From Caulobacter endophyticus (GTDB lineage Bacteria; Pseudomonadota; Alphaproteobacteria; Caulobacterales; Caulobacteraceae), in NCBI RefSeq assembly GCF_029543245.1, contig NZ_JARQWV010000022.1:37891-101890 (forward strand): a stretch of 64,000 nucleotides of DNA. The letters run 5' to 3'. The notes under the pieces are model-generated. The model did not search any database. It was not told the DNA's origin and saw only the letters and a list, made by a program, of their open reading frames with translations. The position numbers and the translations under genes were made by a program. This document shows positions 1 to 10,824 of the stretch, in pieces (position 1 is the first letter of the stretch; each line of letters starts with the position of its first letter).

Positions 1-492
1 CAGACCCGTCTCGAAATCACGGCCGATCATCTTGTCCATGTTGAAGACCAGGCCCATCAGCCGCGAGACGTAAGGGGCAGGACCCGACATCGCCCAGGTG
101 ACCCGCGTGGCGTCGCCGGCGGGTTCGGCGGTGAAGGCTGCCGTGTTGCTGGCCTTGAAGGGCTTTTCGAAGTCCAGGGCTATGGCGACTTCGCGATCTG
201 TGGCGGAGAGGATCCGCATCCGGCCGGTTCCGGCCTTTTTGCCCGCCCAGGCGTAGGTGGCGCCGACACCGCGTTCGGCTCCGCCGTAGGTGCGCGAAAG
301 ATCAGCGTCGAGGGCCTCGTAGGGCGACCAGGCGCGCCAGGCCTTGAAGTCGGCCACATTGGCCAGAACGGTCTCGGGCGGGGCGTTGACGAGCACCGAG
401 CGCTCGACCCGGAAGGACGGCGGACGCAGGGCCGCAGCGACCAGCAGGCCGCCCAGGGCCAGGACGACGACGGCGGCGATGATCTTCAGCAT
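1..492 (-). CDS. SRPBCC family protein (partial, runs off the left edge)
   Basis: The protein starts MLKIIAAVVVLALGGLLVAA, one N-terminal membrane or signal segment, followed by a START-like/SRPBCC region (FRVERSVLVNAPPETVLANV, then an FKAWRAWSPYE stretch). The family has a hydrophobic ligand pocket; no substrate can be assigned here. The 164 codons present stay open to base 1, so the C-terminus is missing. A GAGAGC purine stretch precedes the ATG. It lies 61 bp downstream of the ECF42 sigma gene on the same strand. SRPBCC/AHSA1-type proteins often accompany ECF sigma factors of this kind, so co-transcription is likely. Confidence 0.8.
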   Translation of the reverse strand, partial: MLKIIAAVVVLALGGLLVAAALRPPSFRVERSVLVNAPPETVLANVADFKAWRAWSPYEALDADLSRTYGGAERGVGATYAWAGKKAGTGRMRILSATDREVAIALDFEKPFKASNTAAFTAEPAGDATRVTWAMSGPAPYVSRLMGLVFNMDKMIGRDFETGL

Positions 493-553
493 CGGAAAGC
501 TCTCCCTGAGCGTGGCCCGTTCCGGGCCGTTCGCCACAAGGACGCGCGGAGCG

Positions 554-1840
554 TCAGCCTTCCGACACCGCGCTTCGATTTTTCTCGCCCTCGGACTGCA
601 GCCGGTCGAGGTGCTGGCGGATGTGGGCGGCTTCGGCCGCGCCGCCGGCCAGGGCGATGGCTTGCTGGAACGCCTCGCGCGCGTCGTGATCGCGGCCGAG
701 CTGAAGGTTCAGTGCGCCCTTCAGGCCGTGAAAGTGGAAGTAGCCGGCCAGGCGCTCCTCCAGCGGCGCGATCATGTCCAGCGCGGCCTGCGGGCCGGCG
801 ACCTTGGAGACCGCCACCGCCCGATTGAGGCTGACGACCGGGGAGGGGGTCAGCCGCTCCAGCGCGGCATAGAGGTGGTCGATCTGAGCCCAGTCGGTGT
901 CCTGCGGCTGCTCGGCCCGGGCGTGCAGGGCGGCGATCGCGGCCTGGACCTGGTAGGGGCCGGGCCGGCGGTGGCGCATGGCCTTGTCGATCAGGGCCAG
1001 GCCTTCGGCGATCATCGCCTTGTCCCACAGGCCGCGATCCTGGTCTTCGAGCAGCACGATCAGGCCGTCGGCGTCGAGCCGCGCCGGTGTTCGGGCGTGC
1101 TGCAACAGCATCAGCGCGGTCAGGCCCATCACTTCGGGCTCGGCGGGAAACAGCCGCAGCAGCAGGCGCGACAGCCGAAGGGCCTCGTGGCACAGCGGCC
1201 GCCGCGCATCAGCCTCGACGCCGCCGGCCGAATAGCCCTCGTTGAACACCAGATAGACCATGGCCATCACCGTCAGCAGCCGTTCGGCGCGTTCGGTCGG
1301 GCTGGGCGCCTCGAAGGGCGTGTCGCCCTTGGCGACGCGAGCCTTGGCGCGGGTGATCCGCTGCTCCATGGCGCTTTCGCCGACCAGGAAGGCGCGGGCG
1401 ATCTGGCGCACCGACAGGCCCGAGACGATGCGCAGGGCCAGGGCGATCTGCTGGGTGGCCGGCAGGTCCGGATGGCAGCAGACGAACAGCAGCCGCAGGA
1501 TGTCGTCGCGATAGTCGGCGCCGTCCAGGCGCTCGGCCAGCGCGGTCTCGGCGTCGTCCAGGCCCGCCGCCAGATCGGTCAGCACCTCGTCGGACGGCAG
1601 GGCGGTCTGGCGGCTGCGCTTGCGGCCGGCGTCGACCCCGCTGTTGCGGCCCACCAGGATCAGCCAGGCGGTGGGATCGCGCGGCGGACCCTTTTCGGGC
1701 CAGGACTTCAAGGCCCGCAGGCAGGCGTCCTGATAGGCTTCCTCGGCGGTGTCCAGATCGCGGAAATAGCGCAGCAGCGCCGCCATGGCCTGGGGGCGCG
1801 CCGAAACCAGCGCCGCCTCGATCCAGTCAGGATCGGTCAT
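554..1840 (-). CDS. ECF42-type RNA polymerase sigma factor with C-terminal extension
   Basis: 428 residues, about twice a normal ECF sigma. Region 2 covers roughly residues 10-80 (MAALLRYFRDLDTAEEAYQDA) and region 4 roughly 110-170 (HPDLPATQQIALALRIVSGL, then the recognition helix). A long helical C-terminal extension (DUF6596/TPR-like) follows and carries the YLVFNEGYSA motif typical of the ECF42 group. ECF42 factors have no classical anti-sigma factor, and the extension is thought to control activity. The start overlaps the stop of the YCII/DGPF gene by 4 bp (ATGA), the standard ECF42 partnership. It probably directs transcription of its own operon and of stress or detoxification genes. Confidence 0.92.
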   Translation of the reverse strand: MTDPDWIEAALVSARPQAMAALLRYFRDLDTAEEAYQDACLRALKSWPEKGPPRDPTAWLILVGRNSGVDAGRKRSRQTALPSDEVLTDLAAGLDDAETALAERLDGADYRDDILRLLFVCCHPDLPATQQIALALRIVSGLSVRQIARAFLVGESAMEQRITRAKARVAKGDTPFEAPSPTERAERLLTVMAMVYLVFNEGYSAGGVEADARRPLCHEALRLSRLLLRLFPAEPEVMGLTALMLLQHARTPARLDADGLIVLLEDQDRGLWDKAMIAEGLALIDKAMRHRRPGPYQVQAAIAALHARAEQPQDTDWAQIDHLYAALERLTPSPVVSLNRAVAVSKVAGPQAALDMIAPLEERLAGYFHFHGLKGALNLQLGRDHDAREAFQQAIALAGGAAEAAHIRQHLDRLQSEGEKNRSAVSEG

Positions 1841-2220
1841 GCGCCCGCTCCGTGAACGGCGTTCGATTTCCAGATCTCGGCCACGGGGCGGATTTCGTAG
1901 CAGCCGCCGGGGTTTACGCGCGCCAACTCACGCGCGGCGGCGACGGCGTCGTCGAGATCGGTGCAATCGATCACATAGAAGCCGAGCAATTGCTCCTTGG
2001 TCTCGGCGAACGGTCCGTCGACCAGCAGCGGCGGCTCGCGGTCCTTGCGCAGGGTCACGGCCGTGGTGGTCGGCAGAAGCCGAGCCGACAGGCTCAGGCG
2101 GCCTTGATCGGCCAGGTCGTCGCGCACCGCGCCCAATCGCGCCATCACGGCCTCGTCATGCGCCGGGCTCCATGCGCCGACGACGTCCTCGATGTGATAG
2201 CAGAGAATGGCGTAGATCAT
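1837..2220 (-). CDS. YCII-related (DGPF domain) protein, ECF42 partner
   Basis: 127 residues, a single YCII/DGPF domain beginning MIYAILCYHIEDVVGAW. The diagnostic DGPFAETKEQLLGFYV motif lies near residue 70. These small ferredoxin-fold proteins are the usual partners of ECF42 sigma factors; their biochemical role is unsettled. I chose the start at 2220 because GGAG sits about 8 bp upstream and the family starts with this M-Y/F-hydrophobic stretch. The longer upstream frame has no such support. First gene of the operon YCII-sigma-SRPBCC. Confidence 0.9.
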   Translation of the reverse strand: MIYAILCYHIEDVVGAWSPAHDEAVMARLGAVRDDLADQGRLSLSARLLPTTTAVTLRKDREPPLLVDGPFAETKEQLLGFYVIDCTDLDDAVAAARELARVNPGGCYEIRPVAEIWKSNAVHGAGA

Positions 2221-2256
2221 CGCGAAGCTCCGTCGGCGACGTCGCCGTGAGCCAAG

Positions 2257-2283
2257 GACGTCGTCACAGGACGCACGCCGACA
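2257..2283 (-). promoter_or_regulatory. Candidate ECF-type promoter for the YCII-sigma operon
   Basis: Reading the minus strand, TGTCGG (2283-2278) is followed after 17 bp by CGTC (2260-2257), 36 bp before the YCII start codon. A TGTCG-type -35 with a CGTC -10 is what many ECF factors recognise, so autoregulation is plausible. Inferred from spacing and motif only. Confidence 0.4.
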
Positions 2284-2444
2284 CCGCCGGCGAAGAAAAT
2301 CGACCGTGTGGCGCACGAAGACCGATACGAACGGCCGGATGCAGCCTTGAACGCCGAGAGCACGCTGAAGATTATTTCTGATAATATTCCTTAGGCGATG
2401 TATATTGAAGCGCTTGGGCGGGTCACCGCTTGTCCCGCCGTTTG

Positions 2445-2456
2445 GGAATATATTCC
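2445..2456. promoter_or_regulatory. 12-bp AT-rich palindrome GGAATATATTCC
   Basis: A perfect palindrome in the 287-bp space between the aldo/keto reductase gene and the YCII gene. The space is unusually AT-rich for this genome from about 2370 to 2456, with a second GGAATATT on the minus strand near 2390. It could be an operator or promoter element. No regulator can be assigned. Confidence 0.3.
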
Positions 2457-2507
2457 TGCCCCGTCTGTCGCCGAGCGGTCTGCGAACCTGGGCGCGCGGG
2501 CGTCCGC

Positions 2508-3515
2508 TCATGAAGGCAGCGGCGCCGCGGGATCGACGAGGCGCGCCTCGGACAGTTCTCGCCAGAAATCCGGCGGGATCGTCTCCTGCAAGGCCGCGCG
2601 ATCCTCAGCGAGCCGGCTTGGGCGGCTGGCGCCTGGGATGACGGCCGCGACCGCCGGATGGGCCAGCGCGAACTGCAGCCCCGCGGCCTTGATGCTGATC
2701 CCATGGCGGTCTGCGATCGCCTTGATCCGGGCGACCTTGTCGAGGATTTCCGGCGTGGCGGGCGCGTATTCGAAATTCGGGCCGCCGACCAGAGCGCCGG
2801 AGCTGTACGGGCCCCCTACCACGATCCCGAGGCCGCGCTCGGCGACCGCCGGCATCACGCGCTGCAACGCTGCGCCGTGGTCCAGCAGCGTATAGCGACC
2901 GGCGAGCAGGAAGCCGTCGGGGCGCGGCTCGTCGAGCGCCAGCAGCAACTCGATCGGCTCGACCCGGTTGACGCCCAGGCCCCAGGCCTTGATCACGCCC
3001 TCGTCGCGCAGCCGATCCAGCGCCCTGAAGGCGCCCTTTCGCGCGGTCTCGAAGACGCCGAGCCACTCGTCGCCGTAGAAGTCCTGGGCCACATCGTGGA
3101 CGAAGGCGATGTCGATGCGGTCGGTCCCGAGGCGCTGGAGGCTGTCCTCGATCGACCGCAGCGTGGCGTCGGCCGAATAGTCGTTCACGATCCGGTTGGG
3201 CCGGCCGTACTTGAAGACCTCGCCCTTCTCGCCCAGGTCGCGGGCGCTGACGTCCTCGACCTCGTCGAGGATCACCCGGCCGACCTTGGTGCTGATCACG
3301 TAATCGGCGCGAGGCTTGCCTGCGAGCGCCTGCCCCATGCGGATCTCGGCCAGACCCGCGCCGTAGAAAGGCGCGTTGTCGTAGTAGCGGATGCCGTCGT
3401 TCCAGGCCGCCTCCACCGTCGCCAGCGCCTCGCTTTCGGGAATGTCGCGAAACATGTTGCCGAGCGGCGCGGCGCCGAAGCCCAGCTTGCCGGGCAGGAT
3501 CTCCTTGAGCGCCAT
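2508..3515 (-). CDS. Aldo/keto reductase
   Basis: 335 residues, NAD(P)H-dependent aldo/keto reductase of the group annotated as D-threo-aldose 1-dehydrogenase or pyridoxal 4-dehydrogenase. The catalytic tetrad can be read: Asp and Tyr in YYDNAPFYGAG, Lys in VISTKVGR and His in IDIAFVHDV. The C-terminal cofactor region has VIPGASRPSRLAED. The start at 3515 is set by GGAGAG just upstream and by the family N-terminus (LPGKLGFGAAPLGNM); a 27-residue longer frame exists without support. It follows the ABM gene by 112 bp and probably reduces an aldehyde or ketone made by the neighbouring oxygenase genes, which is inference. Confidence 0.85.
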   Translation of the reverse strand: MALKEILPGKLGFGAAPLGNMFRDIPESEALATVEAAWNDGIRYYDNAPFYGAGLAEIRMGQALAGKPRADYVISTKVGRVILDEVEDVSARDLGEKGEVFKYGRPNRIVNDYSADATLRSIEDSLQRLGTDRIDIAFVHDVAQDFYGDEWLGVFETARKGAFRALDRLRDEGVIKAWGLGVNRVEPIELLLALDEPRPDGFLLAGRYTLLDHGAALQRVMPAVAERGLGIVVGGPYSSGALVGGPNFEYAPATPEILDKVARIKAIADRHGISIKAAGLQFALAHPAVAAVIPGASRPSRLAEDRAALQETIPPDFWRELSEARLVDPAAPLPS

Positions 3516-3627
3516 CTTCTCTCTCTCCACCTTGGCGGCCGGCCGGCTCGCCGCTTCACAGATCATCGCACGACCGGCGGCGCGCCGCCCCAGCAATGGC
3601 CGGGCGGCTCCGCCCTCCCCCGCGTCC

Positions 3628-4059
3628 TCAGCGGCCGCGTCCGAGGATCTCCATGCGGGTCACCTGCACGCCGCCGTCGGCCAGCTCGGGAAGCCTGGCG
3701 AACCAGGCCTGGACGTGCGGCGTGGCGTTGTGGGCCTCGAAATCGGCCTTTGTGGCGAAGATCTCGTAGAAGACGAAGTGGCCCGGCTTCTCGCGGTCTT
3801 CCTGCAGGAAGTAGACGAGGTTGTTGGGCTCGGCGCGGACCTTGGCGATCAGGGGCAGCGTCGCCTCGCGCAGCGCCTGCTCCTTGCCGGGCTTGGCCTG
3901 GACGCGGGCGACGACGGCATAGGCCTCGCCAGGGATCTGGGCGTAGTGCACGCCCGTGGATTGCGGGGCCGCGGGCGGCGCGGCCGCCGCCGAAGCGGTG
4001 CTCGCGCCGGCCGAAAGCAGCATGACGAGCACCAGACGATTGGCCGAGAGCAGGCGCAT
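3628..4059 (-). CDS. Exported antibiotic-biosynthesis-monooxygenase (ABM) domain protein
   Basis: 143 residues. An N-terminal signal peptide (MRLLSANRLVLVMLLSAGAS, with a cut likely after ASA) precedes one ABM-type ferredoxin fold of about 95 residues: YAVVARVQAKPGKEQALREA, FLQEDREKPGHFVFYEIFAT, then HVQAWFARL. ABM domains oxidise small aromatics without cofactor or act as small dimeric sensors or enzymes; the substrate is unknown. AGGAGA lies 8 bp before the ATG. It sits 37 bp after the carotenoid oxygenase gene in the same orientation, so the two are probably co-transcribed. Confidence 0.75.
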   Translation of the reverse strand: MRLLSANRLVLVMLLSAGASTASAAAAPPAAPQSTGVHYAQIPGEAYAVVARVQAKPGKEQALREATLPLIAKVRAEPNNLVYFLQEDREKPGHFVFYEIFATKADFEAHNATPHVQAWFARLPELADGGVQVTRMEILGRGR

Positions 4060-4096
4060 GACTTGTCTCCTGTTTGAGTGGCTGAAGAGCCGCGTG

Positions 4097-5455
4097 TCAG
4101 TCGGCTCCGGCGATCCAGGAACCGTGGAAGCCGGGGGGAACGATGTGCGGCAGGTGGATGCTGGCCACCGGCGCGGCTTCGAATTTCCGGGCGTCGAGGA
4201 TGACGAGATCCGTCGAGCGGGCGCCCGCATCGATGACGAAGCCGATCAGCCAGCCTTCGTCCTCTCCGGCCTGGGTGTGAGCCGGAACAAAGACGAACTC
4301 GCAAGGGTGGCGGCCCGGCCCGAAGTCGTGCGTCAGCCGTCCGCCCTCCACCAGGTCGTGCTTGAAGAGGCGCGTGCCCAGGAACGGATCGGCCAGGCCC
4401 ATGGTGTAGGCGTAGCGGTAGGCCTGCCCCAGCCGCCGCTCGTCCTGGCGCGGAAACTCCTGGGGCGTTGGATCGATGACGACCCGCTCCACCGTGCCCG
4501 CGCCGGGATCGAGGATCCAGCGCTCGAAGGCGCAGCGCTCGGAATCCGGCCCCGAGGTGCGCCGCCAGAACATCTTGTCGTGGACGATGACGTCGAGCAC
4601 CACCGTGCCGTCGGCGGCGTCGTAGGCGTTGGCCGCGTGGAAGATGAAGCAGGGGTCGGCCGGCAGCCATGTGATGTCCCCGGCCCCGCCCTCGCGTGGC
4701 AGGAGCCCGACCCGGGCCGTATGAGCCTGGTTCCAGCGGTAGGGGAAATGATGGCCGGTGACCGCCGCGGTCAGGGAAAAGGTCACGGGCAGGTCGAGGA
4801 TGATCGCAAAGCGCCTGGTGAAGGCGAAGTCGTGGATCATCGGACCGTGGCGGACGGGGATCCTGACCTCGCGGCGGATCCGGCCGCCAGGGCCCAGCAC
4901 CACGTAGCGCAGCGAGCGCCACTTGCTGGCGTCATAGCAGACGCCGAGCATTTCACCGGTCAGCGGGTCGACGTGGGGATGGGCCGTGAAACCGCCCTTC
5001 AGGGTCTGGTCGAAGTCGGTGTAGCGCAGGGTTTCCAGAGTATCGCCGATCTCTACGGGCGTGCTGCCCGCTTCGACCACACCAAGCACCTTGCCGGCGT
5101 GCCTGACGACATTGGTGTTGACGGTGTCGAACAGGTGGCGCGGCCCGGGCGTGCGCGGCTCGTCCAGCGCCTTGGCGACAGCGTCAGAGCGGATCCAGCG
5201 ATTGCGGTACCAGAGCGCCCGGCCGCCCTCCAGGCGAAGGCCGTGGATCATGCCGTCGCCGGCGAACCAGTGATGCTTGTCCGGGTTGGGGGCTATCGGG
5301 TTGGGCCCCATGCGCAGGTAGCGGCCCGTCAGGGCGGCGGGGATCGCACCCGTCACGGGCAGGTCCCGTAGCGTCAGTTCCTCGGTCATGGGCGTGTGGA
5401 CGCCCGAGAGATAGGGGTTGTCCGTGGTCTTGTAGGAGACTTCGGTGGACAGCAT
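4097..5455 (-). CDS. Carotenoid oxygenase family dioxygenase
   Basis: 452 residues, full length for the RPE65/lignostilbene-dioxygenase family of non-heme iron enzymes that split an alkene double bond into two carbonyls. The four iron-binding His are at about H159 (GGFTAHPHVDPLTGE), H208 (GPMIHDFAFT), H273 (FIFHAANAYD) and H444 (PPGFHGSW). The family N-terminus LTGRYLRMGPNPIAPNP is present. No signal peptide, so cytoplasmic. Bacterial members act on carotenoids, apocarotenoids or stilbene-type lignin compounds; sequence alone does not decide. It lies between the exported VOC and ABM genes, with gaps of about 38 bp. Confidence 0.93.
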   Translation of the reverse strand: MLSTEVSYKTTDNPYLSGVHTPMTEELTLRDLPVTGAIPAALTGRYLRMGPNPIAPNPDKHHWFAGDGMIHGLRLEGGRALWYRNRWIRSDAVAKALDEPRTPGPRHLFDTVNTNVVRHAGKVLGVVEAGSTPVEIGDTLETLRYTDFDQTLKGGFTAHPHVDPLTGEMLGVCYDASKWRSLRYVVLGPGGRIRREVRIPVRHGPMIHDFAFTRRFAIILDLPVTFSLTAAVTGHHFPYRWNQAHTARVGLLPREGGAGDITWLPADPCFIFHAANAYDAADGTVVLDVIVHDKMFWRRTSGPDSERCAFERWILDPGAGTVERVVIDPTPQEFPRQDERRLGQAYRYAYTMGLADPFLGTRLFKHDLVEGGRLTHDFGPGRHPCEFVFVPAHTQAGEDEGWLIGFVIDAGARSTDLVILDARKFEAAPVASIHLPHIVPPGFHGSWIAGAD

Positions 5456-5493
5456 GGCCGCCTCCCCTGGCGTGATCGGGTCGGGACCGTCCG

Positions 5494-6339
5494 TCAGCGC
5501 GTGGGAGCCACCGCTGCGCGGCGCGCGGCCAGGGCGTCGTCGAAGGTCTTCTTCACCGGGCCAAGGGCCTGGACGAACTCGAGCTGCTCGCCTTCGGGGC
5601 CCCGGCAGTAGATCAGCCGCCAGCCGGCGGACTTGCCCTCGGTGATCCCGTTGGAGTTGGCCTCCAGCGGCGCGGCCTTGCGGTCGGCTTCCGAGGCGAC
5701 GGTCAGCACCCGGTTGGCCCGGACCTGGGTCATGCCCCGGCGCGCGGCCTCGGCCTCCAGGTCGCGAATGAAGACGTTGAAGTCGGCGTCGTCGCGGATG
5801 TGGAAGCAGATGTGCATCATCCGCGGAAAGGCCGGGCTCATGTGGTCGAGCGGCTCGGCGAAGGCGTTGGGGCCGCCCATCGGCTGGTCGGCGTCGCGGT
5901 ACTGCAGGAGCTCGATCACGACGTTGTCGAACTGGACGAAGCGCACGTCGAGGCGCTGGGTCCCGCCGCGCAGGTCCGGCACGCCCCTGGCGCGCGGGTT
6001 CACGTGCCGCTCGCGCGACTCTATTTCCTCGGCGGTCAGCAGGGTGTTGTGGATCCGCTCGCCCTGGAAGTCGCCGTCGCGCATGATCTCCGCGCCGCCC
6101 AGCACCTCGGTGTAGAAGGCGAAGGCGCGATCCATGTTCTGGACGGTCAGCCCGAAGTGCTGGACGCCCTGGAGCCGGGCGCCGAGCGAGCCCTCCATGA
6201 TCCGGCCGGCGCGGACGCGGGTCGCCTCCTGGGCGGTGGCCGGGGCCGCGGCCGCGCCGAGGGCGACCGCGCCGGCGGCCGCGCGCAGCACGTCCCGGCG
6301 TTCCAGACCGGCGGAGGTCGGCTCTTTTTGCTCGCTCAT
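5494..6339 (-). CDS. Tat-exported VOC (glyoxalase/dioxygenase fold) protein
   Basis: 281 residues. A twin-arginine signal (LERRDVLRAAAGAVALGAAA, cut near ATAQEA) precedes two VOC modules. The likely metal ligands are visible: His in VQHFGLTVQNM, Glu in NVVIELLQYR, His in MMHICFHIRDD and Glu in GEQLEFVQ. Proteins of this fold include glyoxalases, ring-cleaving dioxygenases and resistance proteins; the reaction is unknown. Tat export suggests folding with the metal already bound. The start at 6339 is preferred over an upstream in-frame ATG at 6354 because the GAGGAG ribosome site lies between them. First gene of the 6339-2508 operon. Confidence 0.82.
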   Translation of the reverse strand: MSEQKEPTSAGLERRDVLRAAAGAVALGAAAAPATAQEATRVRAGRIMEGSLGARLQGVQHFGLTVQNMDRAFAFYTEVLGGAEIMRDGDFQGERIHNTLLTAEEIESRERHVNPRARGVPDLRGGTQRLDVRFVQFDNVVIELLQYRDADQPMGGPNAFAEPLDHMSPAFPRMMHICFHIRDDADFNVFIRDLEAEAARRGMTQVRANRVLTVASEADRKAAPLEANSNGITEGKSAGWRLIYCRGPEGEQLEFVQALGPVKKTFDDALAARRAAVAPTR

Positions 6340-6422
6340 CGTCGGTCTCCTCATCCGTGGGTTTCGATCTCTGGAGGGGCGCGCCCTGTGAGGATCATCG
6401 GTCGGAGGCCGGCGATTTGCGA

Positions 6423-6483
6423 GTTAAGCGCGGTTAAGCGCGGCCTCCGAAAAGCGGGACGGCGCGGCTTAACCACGCTTAAC
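6423..6483. promoter_or_regulatory. Paired direct and inverted GTTAAGC half-sites in a divergent promoter
   Basis: Left arm 6423-6439 (GTTAAGCGCGGTTAAGC) and right arm 6467-6483 (GCTTAACCACGCTTAAC) are inverted copies with one mismatch, separated by 27 bp. Each arm is two half-sites 10 bp apart, one helical turn. They lie between the VOC operon (minus) and the MFS gene (plus). The TTAA pairs are spaced N6, not the N7 of the CtrA consensus. Probably a cooperative operator of an unknown regulator. Confidence 0.6.
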
Positions 6484-6562
6484 TTCGACACGGGGCGGCG
6501 GGGCCCTAGTCAAGCGCGCGAGCGCTGGAGCTTCGCCGGAATCGGGGGCAATCATCACGATC

Positions 6563-7885
6563 ATGATCGACGAGACGGACCACGACGCGGAATCTTCGGC
6601 GGCTGGCTGGCGCGCCGTCGCCCTCCTGTGCGCCGCCCTGCTGCTGTCGCTGACTGACCGGCTGATCATCAACCTGGTCGTCGATCCCATCCGGAGCGAC
6701 CTTCGGCTGACGGATTTCGACGTCAGCCTGCTCCAGGGCGCGGGTTTCGCGGTGATCTTCGCCCTCGCCGGCCTGCCGGCCGGGCGCCTGGCCGACCGCG
6801 TCAACCGGCGCAACCTGATCGCCGGCGGCCTGGCGCTATGGTCGGCCGCAACGATCGCCTGCGGCCTGGCCGGCGACTTCTGGAGCTTCCTGTCGGCGCG
6901 GGTGGCCGTGGGCCTGGGTGAAGCGGCGCTGGTCCCGGCGGCGGCGTCCTTTATCATCGACTGCTTCTCGCCACGACGCCGGGGACTGGCGCTGGGGGTC
7001 TTCTCGCTGGGCGCGACCTTCGGCGCAGGGGGCGCGCTGTTCATCGGCGGGGTGTTGCTGGGCTGGATCCAGGCCGGATGGTTCGCCTGGGCGCCCGGGA
7101 TCGCTGCGCTGGCGCCCTGGCGCCAACTGCTGGTCCTGGCGGGGGCTCCGGGCTTCGTCCTGCTTCCCCTGCTCTTCCTGATCCGCGAGCCCGTTCGTCG
7201 CCACAGCGCAGGCCTGATCGCCGTCTCCGCCGTGCTGGGCCGCCTGATCGCCGACAACGCGATGGTGCTGCGCGTATGTCTGGTGAAGGGCGCCTTGGGG
7301 GTGGGCGACTACGCCCTGATCGCCTGGCTGCCCGCCCTGCTCCAGCGCGGTCACGGCATGACCTCGCTGGAGGCGGGCGGCCTGGTGGGCCTGTCGCTGA
7401 CGGCCAGCGGGGTCGTGGCGTCGCTCGCCGGCGGGGCGCTGTCGGACCGGTTTGCCCGACGATGGGGAGCGCCCTCGCGCACCGCCCTGCTGCTGGCCTG
7501 CTATCTGCTGGCGCTGGTCGGCGCGATCTCGACGCTCGCGGCCCAGACCGGCGGGCAGATCGCCCTGGCCTTCGCGGTCTGGGCGCTGGGTTCGATCAGC
7601 GGCTATGTGATCGGCCATGTGGTCATGCAGGAAAGCGTGCCCAACGAGATGCGCGCCACCACCGTGGCGTTGTCGCTGGCCGTCACCGCCCTGGTCGGCA
7701 TCGGCCTTGGCCCCACGCTGGTCCCGCTGGTCGCAGAGCGGGTGTTCAGCGGCGAGGCCGCGCTGCAGTCGGCGATGGGCGTGATCAGCCTGGGCGCGGC
7801 CCTGGTGGCGCTGCTGGTGATCTGGCCGCCGGCAGTGGAACGCCTCGTCGCGCTCAGGACCAGCGGCCCTGCCCGATCGGACTGA
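6563..7885 (+). CDS. MFS transporter
   Basis: 440 residues with about 12 hydrophobic segments. The loop 2-3 signature GRLADRVNRRN follows TM2, and a matching ALSDRFARRWG sits in the second half. The N-terminal pattern LTDRLIINLVVDPIRSDLRLTDFDVSLLQ resembles the spinster-like branch of bacterial MFS proteins often found beside catabolic genes. Located in the inner membrane; the substrate is unknown. It is divergent from the VOC/carotenoid-oxygenase operon with the TTAAGC half-sites between them, so it may carry that operon's substrate or product. It converges with the wHTH-ATPase regulator gene, 5 bp away. Confidence 0.88.
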   Translation: MIDETDHDAESSAAGWRAVALLCAALLLSLTDRLIINLVVDPIRSDLRLTDFDVSLLQGAGFAVIFALAGLPAGRLADRVNRRNLIAGGLALWSAATIACGLAGDFWSFLSARVAVGLGEAALVPAAASFIIDCFSPRRRGLALGVFSLGATFGAGGALFIGGVLLGWIQAGWFAWAPGIAALAPWRQLLVLAGAPGFVLLPLLFLIREPVRRHSAGLIAVSAVLGRLIADNAMVLRVCLVKGALGVGDYALIAWLPALLQRGHGMTSLEAGGLVGLSLTASGVVASLAGGALSDRFARRWGAPSRTALLLACYLLALVGAISTLAAQTGGQIALAFAVWALGSISGYVIGHVVMQESVPNEMRATTVALSLAVTALVGIGLGPTLVPLVAERVFSGEAALQSAMGVISLGAALVALLVIWPPAVERLVALRTSGPARSD

Positions 7886-7890
7886 CCCGT

Positions 7891-10809
<2,919 letters not shown>

Positions 10810-10824
10810 CTACCGCAAACCGCT

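Noticed and set aside
344..1855. 503-residue plus-strand open frame
   Set aside because: Antisense to the ECF42 sigma gene, whose domains are clear.
6423..6483. Canonical CtrA binding site
   Set aside because: TTAA pairs are spaced by six, not seven, bases, so I report it only as an unassigned operator.
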